This document shows positions 18,392 to 25,381 of a DNA stretch of 35,616 bases, one piece after another. The stretch comes from Actinoallomurus purpureus (GTDB lineage Bacteria > Actinomycetota > Actinomycetes > Streptosporangiales > Streptosporangiaceae): the NCBI RefSeq assembly GCF_024055795.1, contig NZ_JAMXMY010000038.1, positions 1 through 35,616 on the forward strand, given 5' to 3'. The stretch's first letter is position 1. The number at the start of each line of letters is the position of its first letter. Under the pieces are notes generated by a model. The model had not been told where the DNA came from, made no database searches, and worked only from the letters and a program-made list of their open reading frames with translations. The position numbers were made by a program, and so were the translations under genes.

Positions 18392-18405
18392 CGGACCGAG
18401 GTCTT

Positions 18406-18777
18406 TCAGTAGACGAGGGCCTGGGCGCCTTCGCCGGTGACCTCTTCGACGAAGGTCGGCGCGCCCGCGATGCGGACGCCGGGCAGCACCTCGTCGTCGG
18501 TGATGTCGCGGCGCGCCGCGCACTGCGTGCAGACCGTGACCCGGCCGCCCGACAGTACGATCCCGAGCAGGTCCTCCAGCGGGGTCGCGTGCGGCAGCTC
18601 GAACTCCTTGGCCCGGCCCGGCAGCGCGAACCAGGAGGATTCGCCGGTCAGCCAGAGGGATACGTCGACGCCGCTGGCCACGGCGGCGGCGGCCACCGTG
18701 AACGCCTGGTTGCAGCGCTCGGGTGCCTCAGCGCCCGCCGTCACCTTGATGACGAGTGATCGTGCCATATCCGGCAC
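18406..18777 (-). CDS. DsrE-family protein
   Basis: 123 residues from GTG 18777, selected because GGAGG lies six bases upstream, inside the end of the preceding gene; ATG 18768 is the alternative. The pattern fits the DsrE/DsrF-like fold: a first strand SLVIKVTAG, a central VDVSLWLTGES, and the cysteine-bearing VCTQCAARR loop at the usual position of the sulfur-carrying cysteine. DsrE-like proteins accept or relay sulfane sulfur, but many actinobacterial members are uncharacterised. One base separates it from the upstream BAM-domain gene, so they are almost surely co-transcribed. Confidence 0.8.
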   Translation of the reverse strand: MPDMARSLVIKVTAGAEAPERCNQAFTVAAAAVASGVDVSLWLTGESSWFALPGRAKEFELPHATPLEDLLGIVLSGGRVTVCTQCAARRDITDDEVLPGVRIAGAPTFVEEVTGEGAQALVY

Positions 18778-18778
18778 A

Positions 18779-19429
18779 CTAGTCCTCCGGGCTGGAATCC
18801 GGCACGGTCCTCGAGATGATCAGTGGCCGCAAGCCGCTTTTGCCCAGGACGAGATCGCCCAATTCCGTACGAGCCGCGCCGACGACGCGCAGCGGATCCC
18901 CGGCGGCGATGACGCGTTCCTCGACCACGAAGCCGATCGCGCGCTCCCGGTGGCGCGGACGGAGAGGGGCGCCCAGCAGGGCCGCGAGGCGCGCGGTCAG
19001 CGGTCCGTGCGGTGAGTCCGCGAACTCCGCGAACGACGGCTCGCCCAACTCCAGCTCCGCGCCGTGCGCGTCGACCCGCACGGTGGCGGTGTCACCGGCG
19101 ACGTACAGCGGCCCGCTGATCTGCTCGGCCGTCCTGCCATGGCGGACCACTTTCGTCGGACCGAGAGGGCCCGGCCGCCAGGCCCAGTACCGCTCGAACA
19201 CGGTGACCGCGTACCAGACGCAGGGGCGCCCGGACAGCGGTGCCGTGACCGACCCGACCGGCCCGTTGATCGCCTGCCCGGTGACCTCGCGCGGTGCCCC
19301 CGGGGCGTTGTCGGTGAGGGGCTCGGCGTGGTTCATCGCCCGCTGCCTGCGCGCCTTGCCGATCGTCTTGGCCATCGCGTCGGCACCCGCCTCGACCCCG
19401 GCCGTGATCAGTGTCATCAGCGCGTACAA
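18779..19429 (-). CDS. BAM/GIDE-domain protein, short form
   Basis: 216 residues from TTG 19429, with AGGAGG four bases upstream. The signature GxxxxPLSGRPCVWYAVTVFERY matches the BAM (beside-a-membrane)/GIDE domain known from the mitochondrial ligase MUL1, which bacteria carry without a RING finger. A beta-rich core follows, ending LRPLIISR. Compared with the paralogue at 19640-20419, it lacks the C-terminal membrane segment and stops just after the IIS motif. The N terminus (YALMTLITAGVEAGADAM) is only weakly hydrophobic. It forms an operon with the downstream DsrE gene. The bacterial role of the domain is unknown, though a membrane-stress function has been proposed for relatives. Confidence 0.78.
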   Translation of the reverse strand: MYALMTLITAGVEAGADAMAKTIGKARRQRAMNHAEPLTDNAPGAPREVTGQAINGPVGSVTAPLSGRPCVWYAVTVFERYWAWRPGPLGPTKVVRHGRTAEQISGPLYVAGDTATVRVDAHGAELELGEPSFAEFADSPHGPLTARLAALLGAPLRPRHRERAIGFVVEERVIAAGDPLRVVGAARTELGDLVLGKSGLRPLIISRTVPDSSPED

Positions 19430-19479
19430 CCGTCCTCCTAAAACCCGGGAAGATCAGACGCGATGGGGAAGCGAATGGT

Positions 19480-19623
19480 TCACCGGCTGATCATCTCGAT
19501 CGCGAGCCAGACCAGGCTATCTGCCTGATCAAAGATCAGGCCATCGAGATCGAACTCCTCGAGCGACCCCTGAGTAGCAGCGAACGCCGGCCCCGGCCGT
19601 GATCATGTCATCGGCGCGTGCAA
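19480..19623 (-). pseudogene. Decayed third BAM/GIDE gene remnant
   Basis: Two fragments of a lost paralogue lie between the two intact BAM genes. The 5' fragment (19623 down to about 19590) copies the start of the 19429 gene: degraded ribosome site, TTG, GCGC, ATGACA, then TGATCACGGCC with one base deleted, which creates an early stop. The 3' fragment (about 19517 to 19480) reads SLVWLAIEMISR-stop, matching SLIWLLLEMV near the end of the 20419 gene. The middle is gone. A GCCTGATC-AAA-GATCAGGC hairpin (19523-19541) sits between the fragments. Confidence 0.6.
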
Positions 19624-19639
19624 CCGTCCCCCTTCAGCC

Positions 19640-20419
19640 CTAAAGGAGCAGGCGCACCAGGTGACCGCCCGGGTCGGCGTGGACCATCTCGAGCAGAAGC
19701 CAGATCAGGCTCGCGGCGATCAGCGCGCCTCCGATGAGGTAGGCCCGGAAGAGGCCGCCCCGCAGGCTCGCCGACAACTCCTCCTCCGACCGCGTCGAGA
19801 TGATGAACGGGCCGGCGTCGGGCCGGCCCATGACGAGCCGTCCGTCCGCCGCCATCGCAGCTCCGAGAACGTACAGCGACTGACTCTGGGGAATGACCCA
19901 CTCCTCGTAGCGGTGGCCCTTGACGTTGCTCAGGTTGACCCGGAAGTGCAGGCCGAACAGGTTGACGTCGCCTCCCGCCTGCTCGTAGTGCGACAGGGAC
20001 TGCGGGGGCTCGTCGACCGGTTCGCCGTCGTGGACGATGATGATCTCCCCGGCGTCGTCGCGCACGGCGAAGGGAGCCCCGTGGGTCTCGTCGTGTAGCG
20101 TCCGCTCCCGCGTCGTCGTCTCGGTCGTGCCATCGCGGTGCTCGGTGTGCGTGTAGCGAACCGTCACCTTCGTCCGGTGCCACACGCACGGCTGCCCGGA
20201 GAACGGTGCGTGCACCGGTCCGTCGGGCCCGGGCACGGCCGTCCCCTTGACCTCACAGACGACGGGCTCGTCGTACTCGGCGATCTCGGCACAGGTGACG
20301 GTCGCGGTCGCACGCATGGCGCGGCGCTTGCGCTGCTGGACGTACGCCCGGAAGACCATCGGCACCCCGGCCACGGCGAGGAGAACGGGAATGAGCCAGA
20401 AATAGAGCAGGTCGATCAA
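19640..20419 (-). CDS. BAM/GIDE-domain membrane protein, long form
   Basis: 259 residues from TTG 20419, which begins directly at the first membrane segment (IDLLYFWLIPVLLAVAGVPM). A GGAGG lies 14 bases upstream, farther than ideal. An alternative GTG at 20503 adds 28 Pro-rich residues but would leave only 14 bases to the divergent gene. The BAM/GIDE core has GPVHAPFSGQPCVWHRTKV, and a C-terminal pair GPFIISTRSEEEL plus a membrane helix (YLIGGALIAASLIWLLLEMV) closes it. This is the MUL1-like topology: two membrane helices around a soluble beta domain, without a RING. It is the complete paralogue of the short form downstream on the same strand. Confidence 0.8.
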   Translation of the reverse strand: MIDLLYFWLIPVLLAVAGVPMVFRAYVQQRKRRAMRATATVTCAEIAEYDEPVVCEVKGTAVPGPDGPVHAPFSGQPCVWHRTKVTVRYTHTEHRDGTTETTTRERTLHDETHGAPFAVRDDAGEIIIVHDGEPVDEPPQSLSHYEQAGGDVNLFGLHFRVNLSNVKGHRYEEWVIPQSQSLYVLGAAMAADGRLVMGRPDAGPFIISTRSEEELSASLRGGLFRAYLIGGALIAASLIWLLLEMVHADPGGHLVRLLL

Positions 20420-20517
20420 GGGGTTGACGGGAACCTCCGGCGGGGGATCATTCGGGTGAACCGGTCTCCGGTGACTCGGTGTCGCCGGCCGGGCAGTGGC
20501 CACTACGCTGGCCGAAC

Positions 20518-21003
20518 ATGGAACCTGAGCTGCATCCCGACCTCGAGCCGTTGGCGTTCCTCCTCGGAGACTGGGAGGGGGCGGGGGTCGGTGGCTACCC
20601 GACCATCGAGAGCTTCCGCTTCGGACAGGAGATCTCCTTCAGTCATGTCGGCAAGCCGTACCTGATCTACACGAGCCGTACATGGCGCTTGGACGATGAG
20701 GGCAACCTCGCGGCTCCCCTCGCGCGGGAGAGCGGTTACTGGCGGGTCCAGCCCGAGGGGAGGGTCGAGGTGGTGCTCGCGCACCCGACGGGCATCGTCG
20801 AGATCTACGTCGGCCAGGCGGCGTTCAACCGGGTGGAGTTGGCCACGGACATCGTGGCGCGCACCGAGACCGCCAAGGAGTACACCGCCGGCAAGCGGCT
20901 GTACGGGCTGATCGGTGAGGACCTCGGTTACGCGTACGACATGGCGGCCGAGGGGCAGAGCCTGCAGTCGCACCTGTCGGCCCAGCTGAAACGCGTCTCC
21001 TGA
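20518..21003 (+). CDS. Nitrobindin-like heme protein (FABP-like)
   Basis: 161 residues from ATG 20518. The N-terminal GDWEGAG (17-23) is the GxWxGxG signature of the nitrobindin/THAP4-C family, a ten-strand beta barrel that binds ferric heme. GGYPTIESFRFGQEISFSHVGKPYL and ESGYWR are family-typical, and the C-terminal SHLSAQLKR carries the candidate proximal histidine (His152). Characterised members isomerise peroxynitrite to nitrate and bind NO. The length matches the family. It is transcribed divergently from the BAM membrane protein. Confidence 0.88.
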   Translation: MEPELHPDLEPLAFLLGDWEGAGVGGYPTIESFRFGQEISFSHVGKPYLIYTSRTWRLDDEGNLAAPLARESGYWRVQPEGRVEVVLAHPTGIVEIYVGQAAFNRVELATDIVARTETAKEYTAGKRLYGLIGEDLGYAYDMAAEGQSLQSHLSAQLKRVS

Positions 21004-21184
21004 GCGGTGCGGCGGTCGCCCGGAGCCGGGGGTCCTGGGACAGTGGAGGGGAAGCCGGTCGTTGTCGCCCGCGTTCATGAGTGCCATCCGTCGGTCAAGC
21101 CGGTGCCCATACCGTGGCGGAACTCCAGCGTGGCCCCGCATTCCGGGCGAATCGCGCGAGGAAGGCGTGGGTGTCTTCTCTGAG

Positions 21185-21224
21185 GTTTCTACTGAGGCGA
21201 GATATTTATCGCCTCAGTAGAAAC
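21185..21224. repeat. Perfect 16-bp inverted repeat with AT-rich loop
   Basis: GTTTCTACTGAGGCGA (21185-21200) and TCGCCTCAGTAGAAAC (21209-21224) are exact complements around GATATTTA. It is much richer in A and T than its surroundings and lies in the gap between the nitrobindin gene and the IS630 remnant. It may be a terminator acting on both strands, or a recombination or insertion scar. Confidence 0.75.
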
Positions 21225-21330
21225 GCCGGAACGAGACGGCCGAGGCGCGGCTGTGATGGGCCGCACCGGCTCCCATCGGTGCCCAAAGCACCGCCTACCG
21301 ACACCGAGAATCCCTTGGAATCAATCGTCT

Positions 21331-21545
21331 AGTGTCCTGTGCCGGGAATTCGTTCAAGATATGAGGCGAGGCGTTGTTCGGTGAGCAGGCCGAACCAGCG
21401 CTCCACCTGGTTCAACCAGGAGGAGTAGGTGGGGCCCGCTCTCGGCCGCCATCGATGCCCGTGACCAGTGCGTGGCATTCTTCGGAGTGCGCTCCAGCGT
21501 GGCCACCACCGCGGTGGGGGCGTCCGGCTGGCAAGCCGGACGCCG
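21331..21545 (-). pseudogene. IS630-family transposase remnant
   Basis: Two transposase pieces remain on the minus strand in different frames. One (about 21503-21433) reads ATLERTPKNATHWSRASMA, from the N-terminal region before the helix-turn-helix. The other (about 21430-21331) reads PTYSSWLNQVERWFGLLTE, from just after the DDE core near the C terminus. Everything between, including most catalytic residues, is deleted, and the frame is shifted at the junction near 21430. GTGTCCTGTGCCGGGAATTC next to CTAG at 21331-21353 may be one surviving element end. It cannot transpose. Confidence 0.75.
21519..21544 (-). terminator. Hairpin after the alpha/beta hydrolase gene
   Basis: GGCGTCCGGCT (21519-21529) and AGCCGGACGCC (21534-21544) form a perfect 11-bp stem with loop GGCA, 13 bases beyond the hydrolase stop on the minus strand. 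Confidence 0.75.
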
Positions 21546-21557
21546 CAACCGCGCACG

Positions 21558-22325
21558 TCAGGCCGATGCGGTGACCGCTCCGCCGAAGTGCCGGGCGAAG
21601 AACCGGACCGTGCTGTCGACCTCGAACCGGGGCAGTTCTTTGTGCTTGCCCGAGTTCACGTGCAACGACTTCTCCTTCGAGGCGAAGGCGTCGAACAGCG
21701 CGAGGCCCTCCTCGCGCGAGATGTGCTCGTCGTCCCACTGCATGTCGAACTCGATCGGGATGGTGATCTGCTTCGCCTTCTCGGCCAGGACATCGGGCCA
21801 GTGCTGACCGAAGACCGCGGCGGTGATCCTGGGTTCGATCGCCACGAACGGCACGCCGATCGCGGTGCCCATGTTGATGCCCCAGAAGCCGACCAGCCCG
21901 CCGGTGCCGATCTCCGGGAGTTCCTGGAGGGCGTCCAGGGTCGCCTGGTACTCGGGCACGGCGAGCTCCGCCAGGTGGTCGTTGTAGCGCACGACGATCG
22001 GGCCTTCGGGCTCGCCCGCCGCCCTCGCCCGGAACAGCTCGGCGGTTTCCGCCTCGTCGTGCGCCGTGCGCGGCCGGTCGCCGTGACCGGGCGCGTCGAT
22101 GACGGCGACGTGGAAGCCGCAGCCGGTCACGAGGCGCTGGGCGCGGCCGGACATCGCCGGGTGCTTCTTGTGGTTGCCGCCGCCGTGGGCCATCAGGATC
22201 AGGGGTGCGCGATCGGCCGCGTTGGAGGCCGGTGACCAGAGGACGCCGGGGACGCCGGCCACGGTGAAGTCGCGTTCGAGGATGCCGTTGGACGACGACT
22301 CGGCGGTGAACTGCAGAGAGTGCAT
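21558..22325 (-). CDS. Alpha/beta hydrolase-fold protein with Asn at the nucleophile position
   Basis: 255 residues from ATG 22325, with AAAGG eight bases upstream. The fold is clear: an oxyanion-region HGGGNHKKH, the VAVIDAPGHGDR strand, an elbow GFWGINMGTAIG, and a C-terminal GKHKELP carrying the catalytic-type His228. At the elbow, where related dienelactone-hydrolase-like proteins have GxSxG, codon 151 is AAC (Asn) rather than AGC (Ser). Normal esterase chemistry should therefore be lost unless this Asn is the native state of a non-enzymatic subgroup. A 17-codon reading frame with an excellent ribosome site precedes it on the same strand. Confidence 0.85.
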   Translation of the reverse strand: MHSLQFTAESSSNGILERDFTVAGVPGVLWSPASNAADRAPLILMAHGGGNHKKHPAMSGRAQRLVTGCGFHVAVIDAPGHGDRPRTAHDEAETAELFRARAAGEPEGPIVVRYNDHLAELAVPEYQATLDALQELPEIGTGGLVGFWGINMGTAIGVPFVAIEPRITAAVFGQHWPDVLAEKAKQITIPIEFDMQWDDEHISREEGLALFDAFASKEKSLHVNSGKHKELPRFEVDSTVRFFARHFGGAVTASA

Positions 22326-22380
22326 GGGTGTTGCCTTTCGGGAGTGCCTTGTTGTCGAGGCGCTCCCGGCGACACCTACG

Positions 22381-22434
22381 TCAATCGCCGGCCGTGACGG
22401 CAAGGGGGAGCACCCACGTGGATACAGCGTTCAT
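22381..22434 (-). CDS. Candidate 17-residue leader peptide
   Basis: ATG 22434 is preceded by GAGGAGGTGA, close to a perfect anti-16S match, six bases upstream. It opens a frame of only 17 codons (MNAVSTWVLPLAVTAGD) that ends 55 bases before the hydrolase start on the same strand. Its Shine-Dalgarno is stronger than that of the hydrolase. It could be a translational leader or a small membrane-active peptide. There is no run of regulatory codons to suggest classical attenuation. Only sequence evidence supports it. Confidence 0.45.
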   Translation of the reverse strand: MNAVSTWVLPLAVTAGD

Positions 22435-22593
22435 GGGTCTCACCTCCTCGGGCGGTGTCACGGTCGACTGGAAACTATCAGAACGATCATCATCCTGCCA
22501 GACAGGCCCTAGGGGCCCGTGCCCAAACGATGATCCGATATGCGTGGCCACACGTCTGCGGATCGATCGGAGAAATTCAGAGGAAATAGGACA

Positions 22594-22654
22594 ACCCCCG
22601 GGCTGCACCTGCTGCTGCAGGGGTCGACAGGACTGGGTCGACCGGCCCGGGGGT
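22594..22654. other. Potential three-way-junction RNA or DNA structure
   Basis: An outer 10-bp stem (ACCCCCGGGC at 22594-22603 with GCCCGGGGGT at 22645-22654) encloses two hairpins: CCTGC-TGCT-GCAGG (22608-22621) and GGTCGAC-AGGACTGG-GTCGACC (22622-22643). All stems are perfect. It lies in a divergent intergenic region, so it could be in the leader of either transcript. It matches no riboswitch class that I recognise. Confidence 0.4.
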
Positions 22655-22905
22655 CGGGTGTCTGCCTGGTATTCGCCGGCCGTGTCCTCGACCGGTCGCC
22701 TCACCCGCGTCGGGGCGGGGCTGAGGCGGGACGGCGGCTAGCGGACAGCCACCTCACGAGTCCTCGTACTATGCATACTTCCGGACCACCTCCTTTCACG
22801 CTTAGCCCGAACGTTAGATCAGCGGTCGAGACGATGGCAAGGGGATTTTCGGCGGTCTTCGCACGCCGGTCGGCGAGAGGCCCGGCAGGACGCCCGGCGG
22901 GGACA

Positions 22906-22911
22906 TAAACT
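22906..22911 (+). promoter_or_regulatory. -10 element for a leaderless Nur-like transcript
   Basis: TAAACT fits the actinobacterial -10 pattern TAnnnT and ends six bases before the GTG start at 22918. The transcript would therefore begin at or next to the start codon. There is no ribosome site ahead of that GTG, which supports a leaderless mRNA. Confidence 0.5.
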
Positions 22912-22917
22912 CGGTTC

Positions 22918-23334
22918 GTGGCGGAACCATGGCACGAGGAGCTGAGGGCGCGGGGCTATCGCGTGACCCCGCAGCGCCAGCTCGTGCTGGAGGCGGTCAC
23001 CGCGCTGCGGCACGCGACTCCCGAGGAGATCTGCACTCAGGTGCAGCGGACCGCGCGCGGCGTCAACATCTCCACGATCTACCGGACCCTGGAGCTTCTC
23101 GAGCAGCTCGGGCTGGTCAAGCACACCCATCTGGGGCACAAGCCGCCGACCTACCATCTCGCCACCGAGGCGGACCACGTCCATCTCGTCTGCCGGGGGT
23201 GCGGCGAGGTGTACGACGTCACTCCGACCGTCGCGAAGGGGCTGGTGGACGTCCTGGAGCAGGAGCACGGCTTCGAGACGGACGTCCAGCACCTCACGGT
23301 GTACGGCCGCTGCCGCGACTGCCGGACAACGTAG
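22918..23334 (+). CDS. Fur-family metalloregulator, Nur-like
   Basis: 138 residues from GTG 22918. Fur-family winged helix: RGYRVTPQRQLVLEAV, HATPEEI and VNISTIYRTLELLEQLGLVKH. Candidate metal ligands are His32, His69, His71, His74, His80, His87 and His89. Cys92/Cys95 (CRGC) and Cys132/Cys135 (CRDC) form the structural zinc site. The sequence closely follows the nickel-responsive regulator Nur of Streptomyces (same TPQRQLVLEAV, STxYRTLELLExLGLV and LGHxxPTYHLA blocks), so nickel is a better guess than iron or zinc, but this is unproven. The gene appears leaderless and is followed after ten bases by the ygfZ-like gene. Confidence 0.85.
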   Translation: MAEPWHEELRARGYRVTPQRQLVLEAVTALRHATPEEICTQVQRTARGVNISTIYRTLELLEQLGLVKHTHLGHKPPTYHLATEADHVHLVCRGCGEVYDVTPTVAKGLVDVLEQEHGFETDVQHLTVYGRCRDCRTT

Positions 23335-23344
23335 GCTTGCGGTC

Positions 23345-24307
23345 ATGGACAGTCCGCTGCTGAGCACGCCCGGAGCCGTATCGGCCGATTCGCCGGACGA
23401 CGGGGTCGCCGCGCACTACGGCGAGCCGTTCGCCGAGCAGCGCGCCCTCGTGTCGGGGGCGGCGGTGGTGGACCGGAGCAACCGCGGGGTCGTGCGGGTG
23501 GCCGGGGCCGACCGCCTGCGCTTCCTGCACAGCCTCACCAGCCAGCACCTGCAGGACCTGTCGCCGTACACGCCGACCGAGGCCCTGCTGCTCAGCCCGC
23601 ACGGCCACGTCGAGCACCATCTCGCCCTCGTCGACGACGGCGAGGCGGTCTGGGCGCACGTCGAGCCGGGCACCGCGCCGGAGCTCGCGCGCTTCCTCGA
23701 CTCGATGCGGTTCATGCTGCGCGTCGAGGTCACCGACGAGTCCGAGTCGTACGCGGTCGTCACGCTCACGGGCGCCGAGCCGCCCGCGGGCGCCCTGGTG
23801 ACGACCGACGGCCTCATCGTGCCCCGCAAGGAGCTGGACCGCGACTGGCAGGCGCGTCCGGCGGGCCTGTGGGCGTACGAGGCGCTGCGCATCGCCGCGC
23901 ACCGGCCGCGGTTCGGGCTCGACACGGATCACCGGACCATCCCGCACGAGGTCGGCTGGATCGACGTCGCCGTGCACCTGAACAAGGGCTGCTACCGCGG
24001 CCAGGAGACGGTCGCGCGGGTCCAGAACCTCGGCCGTCCGCCCCGGCGACTGGTGTTCCTGCACCTCGACGGGAGCGTCGACCGGCTGCCCGCGCACGGA
24101 GGGCCGATCGAGGCCGGCGGCCGCACGATCGGGTTCGTCGGCTCCGCGGCCCGCCATTACGAGCTGGGCCCGGTCGCCCTCGGCCTGATCAAGCGCAACG
24201 TCCCGGTCGACGAGCCGTTGCTGGCCGATGGGGTGGCGGCCACGCAGGAGGTCATCGTGCCTCCGGACACCGGAGCCAACGCCAAAATCGATCTTCGACG
24301 TCGATAG
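23345..24307 (+). CDS. ygfZ: YgfZ/GcvT-like folate-binding protein
   Basis: 320 residues from ATG 23345. The diagnostic KGCYRGQE motif (about residues 214-221), a FLHSLTSQ segment early on and LSPHGHVEHHLALV identify the YgfZ family of tetrahydrofolate-binding proteins. These assist iron-sulfur cluster assembly or repair and resemble the T-protein of glycine cleavage. A -10-like TAGGCT overlapping the stop of the Nur-like gene ends seven bases before the ATG, and there is no ribosome site, so this too may be leaderless. Cytoplasmic. Confidence 0.9.
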   Translation: MDSPLLSTPGAVSADSPDDGVAAHYGEPFAEQRALVSGAAVVDRSNRGVVRVAGADRLRFLHSLTSQHLQDLSPYTPTEALLLSPHGHVEHHLALVDDGEAVWAHVEPGTAPELARFLDSMRFMLRVEVTDESESYAVVTLTGAEPPAGALVTTDGLIVPRKELDRDWQARPAGLWAYEALRIAAHRPRFGLDTDHRTIPHEVGWIDVAVHLNKGCYRGQETVARVQNLGRPPRRLVFLHLDGSVDRLPAHGGPIEAGGRTIGFVGSAARHYELGPVALGLIKRNVPVDEPLLADGVAATQEVIVPPDTGANAKIDLRRR

Positions 24308-24396
24308 TCCGTTAATCGCCAGGAACCGGATCATGATGGGCGGCGCTCATGGGAGGGTTTTCTCCGTCGGACGAGACCTCGACGAGGAAAGAGAAC

Positions 24397-24849
24397 ATGG
24401 GGCGACGGCGGCGGCGGGTGCGCGAGCCCGGCTACGTCTGGTGGGGCGGCTTCGGCGTGCTGCTGGTGGCCGCCGTGCTGATGACGTCGTGGCGGCTGGC
24501 ACTCATCGCGCTGCTGGGCTGGTGCCTGTATGAGTTCTCGCTCGTGCCGACGGTCTGCCGGGTGATGACCCGGCAGGGGTTCGCCTGCCACGAGCCGGTC
24601 CGCGGGCGGCTGTTCGCCTGCTCCTCCGCGCACCAGCAGGTCAAGAACGATGCCCTGTGGGGCGCGGTCCGGCTGCCCAATCCGTTCCGGCGGGAGGCCG
24701 TGCCCGACCCGAACCGCGACACCGGGGTCGTCGTCTACTCTCCGAACGTCCGCGCCCGCCTGGCGGACAACGACCGCAACGTGCTGGCCCTCGCCACGGC
24801 GGGCATGATCGTCACGGTCGTCGCCGCCGTGCTCGGCCTGAGCACTTAG
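24397..24849 (+). CDS. Small membrane protein of unknown function
   Basis: 150 residues from ATG 24397, with a GAGGAAAGAG stretch just upstream. A basic N terminus ([10 protein letters not shown]) precedes two closely spaced membrane helices ([18 protein letters not shown] and [17 protein letters not shown]). A polar middle of about 75 residues carries two cysteines. A C-terminal helix ([19 protein letters not shown]) ends the protein. I do not recognise the family. It sits between ygfZ and dtd and shares a TTAG stop overlap with dtd. Confidence 0.75.
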   Translation: MGRRRRRVREPGYVWWGGFGVLLVAAVLMTSWRLALIALLGWCLYEFSLVPTVCRVMTRQGFACHEPVRGRLFACSSAHQQVKNDALWGAVRLPNPFRREAVPDPNRDTGVVVYSPNVRARLADNDRNVLALATAGMIVTVVAAVLGLST

Positions 24850-25289
24850 GTCTCCACGATGAGGGTGATCGGGCCGTCGTTGGTCAGGGTCACCTTCATG
24901 TCGGCGCCGAAGACGCCCGTCTCCACGTGGGCGCCGAGGCGGCGCAGCTCCGCGACGACCTCCTCGACGAGGGGCTCGGCGACGGGGCCGGGGGCGGCCG
25001 CGATCCAGGACGGCCGGCGGCCCTTACGCGTGTCGCCGTAGAGGGTGAACTGGCTGATCACGAGCAGTGGCGCGCCGAGGTCGGAGCAGGACTTCTCGGG
25101 CGCGCCGTCCTCCGCGCCGTCGAAGACCCGAAGTCCCCAGAGCTTGGCCGCGAGTCTCCTCGCCCGCTCCTGGGTGTCGTCGTGGGTCACGCCGACGAGG
25201 GCCAGCAGGCCCGGTCCCTCGATGGCGCCCACGACGCGACCTTCGACGGTCACGCCGGCCTGACTCACTCGCTGGACGACGGCTCGCAC
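24846..25289 (-). CDS. dtd: D-aminoacyl-tRNA deacylase
   Basis: 147 residues from GTG 25289, the usual size. DTD hallmarks are complete: [17 protein letters not shown] at the start, the [17 protein letters not shown] motif, and NDGPITL with the cross-subunit Gly-cisPro pair. The homodimer removes D-amino acids, and glycine from tRNA-Ala, as a chiral proofreading step. It is convergent with the small membrane protein, with a four-base overlap, and divergent from the BKACE gene, with 92 bases between the starts. Confidence 0.95.
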   Translation of the reverse strand: MRAVVQRVSQAGVTVEGRVVGAIEGPGLLALVGVTHDDTQERARRLAAKLWGLRVFDGAEDGAPEKSCSDLGAPLLVISQFTLYGDTRKGRRPSWIAAAPGPVAEPLVEEVVAELRRLGAHVETGVFGADMKVTLTNDGPITLIVET

Positions 25290-25381
25290 GCCACCGCATT
25301 CTGCCGTACGCCGCGTGGCAGGGGAGAACGGGAGTATTTTGCTGAAGATCTTCTCGCCAAATCGGCCATCTACTTGAAATC

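Larger units (their letters stand above)
22435..22917. other. Divergent intergenic region, about 480 bases
   Basis: No supported gene. A plus-strand frame spans most of it but has biased, low-complexity composition and resembles no protein I know. The region should hold the promoters of the minus-strand leader/hydrolase unit and of the plus-strand Nur-like gene. It contains the branched structure at 22594-22654 and a small GGCCC-TAG-GGGCC hairpin near 22505. Confidence 0.5.

Noticed and set aside
22540-22908. Plus-strand frame of 122 codons before the Nur-like gene
   Set aside because: No ribosome site, biased composition, it contains the branched structure and runs into the probable Nur promoter.
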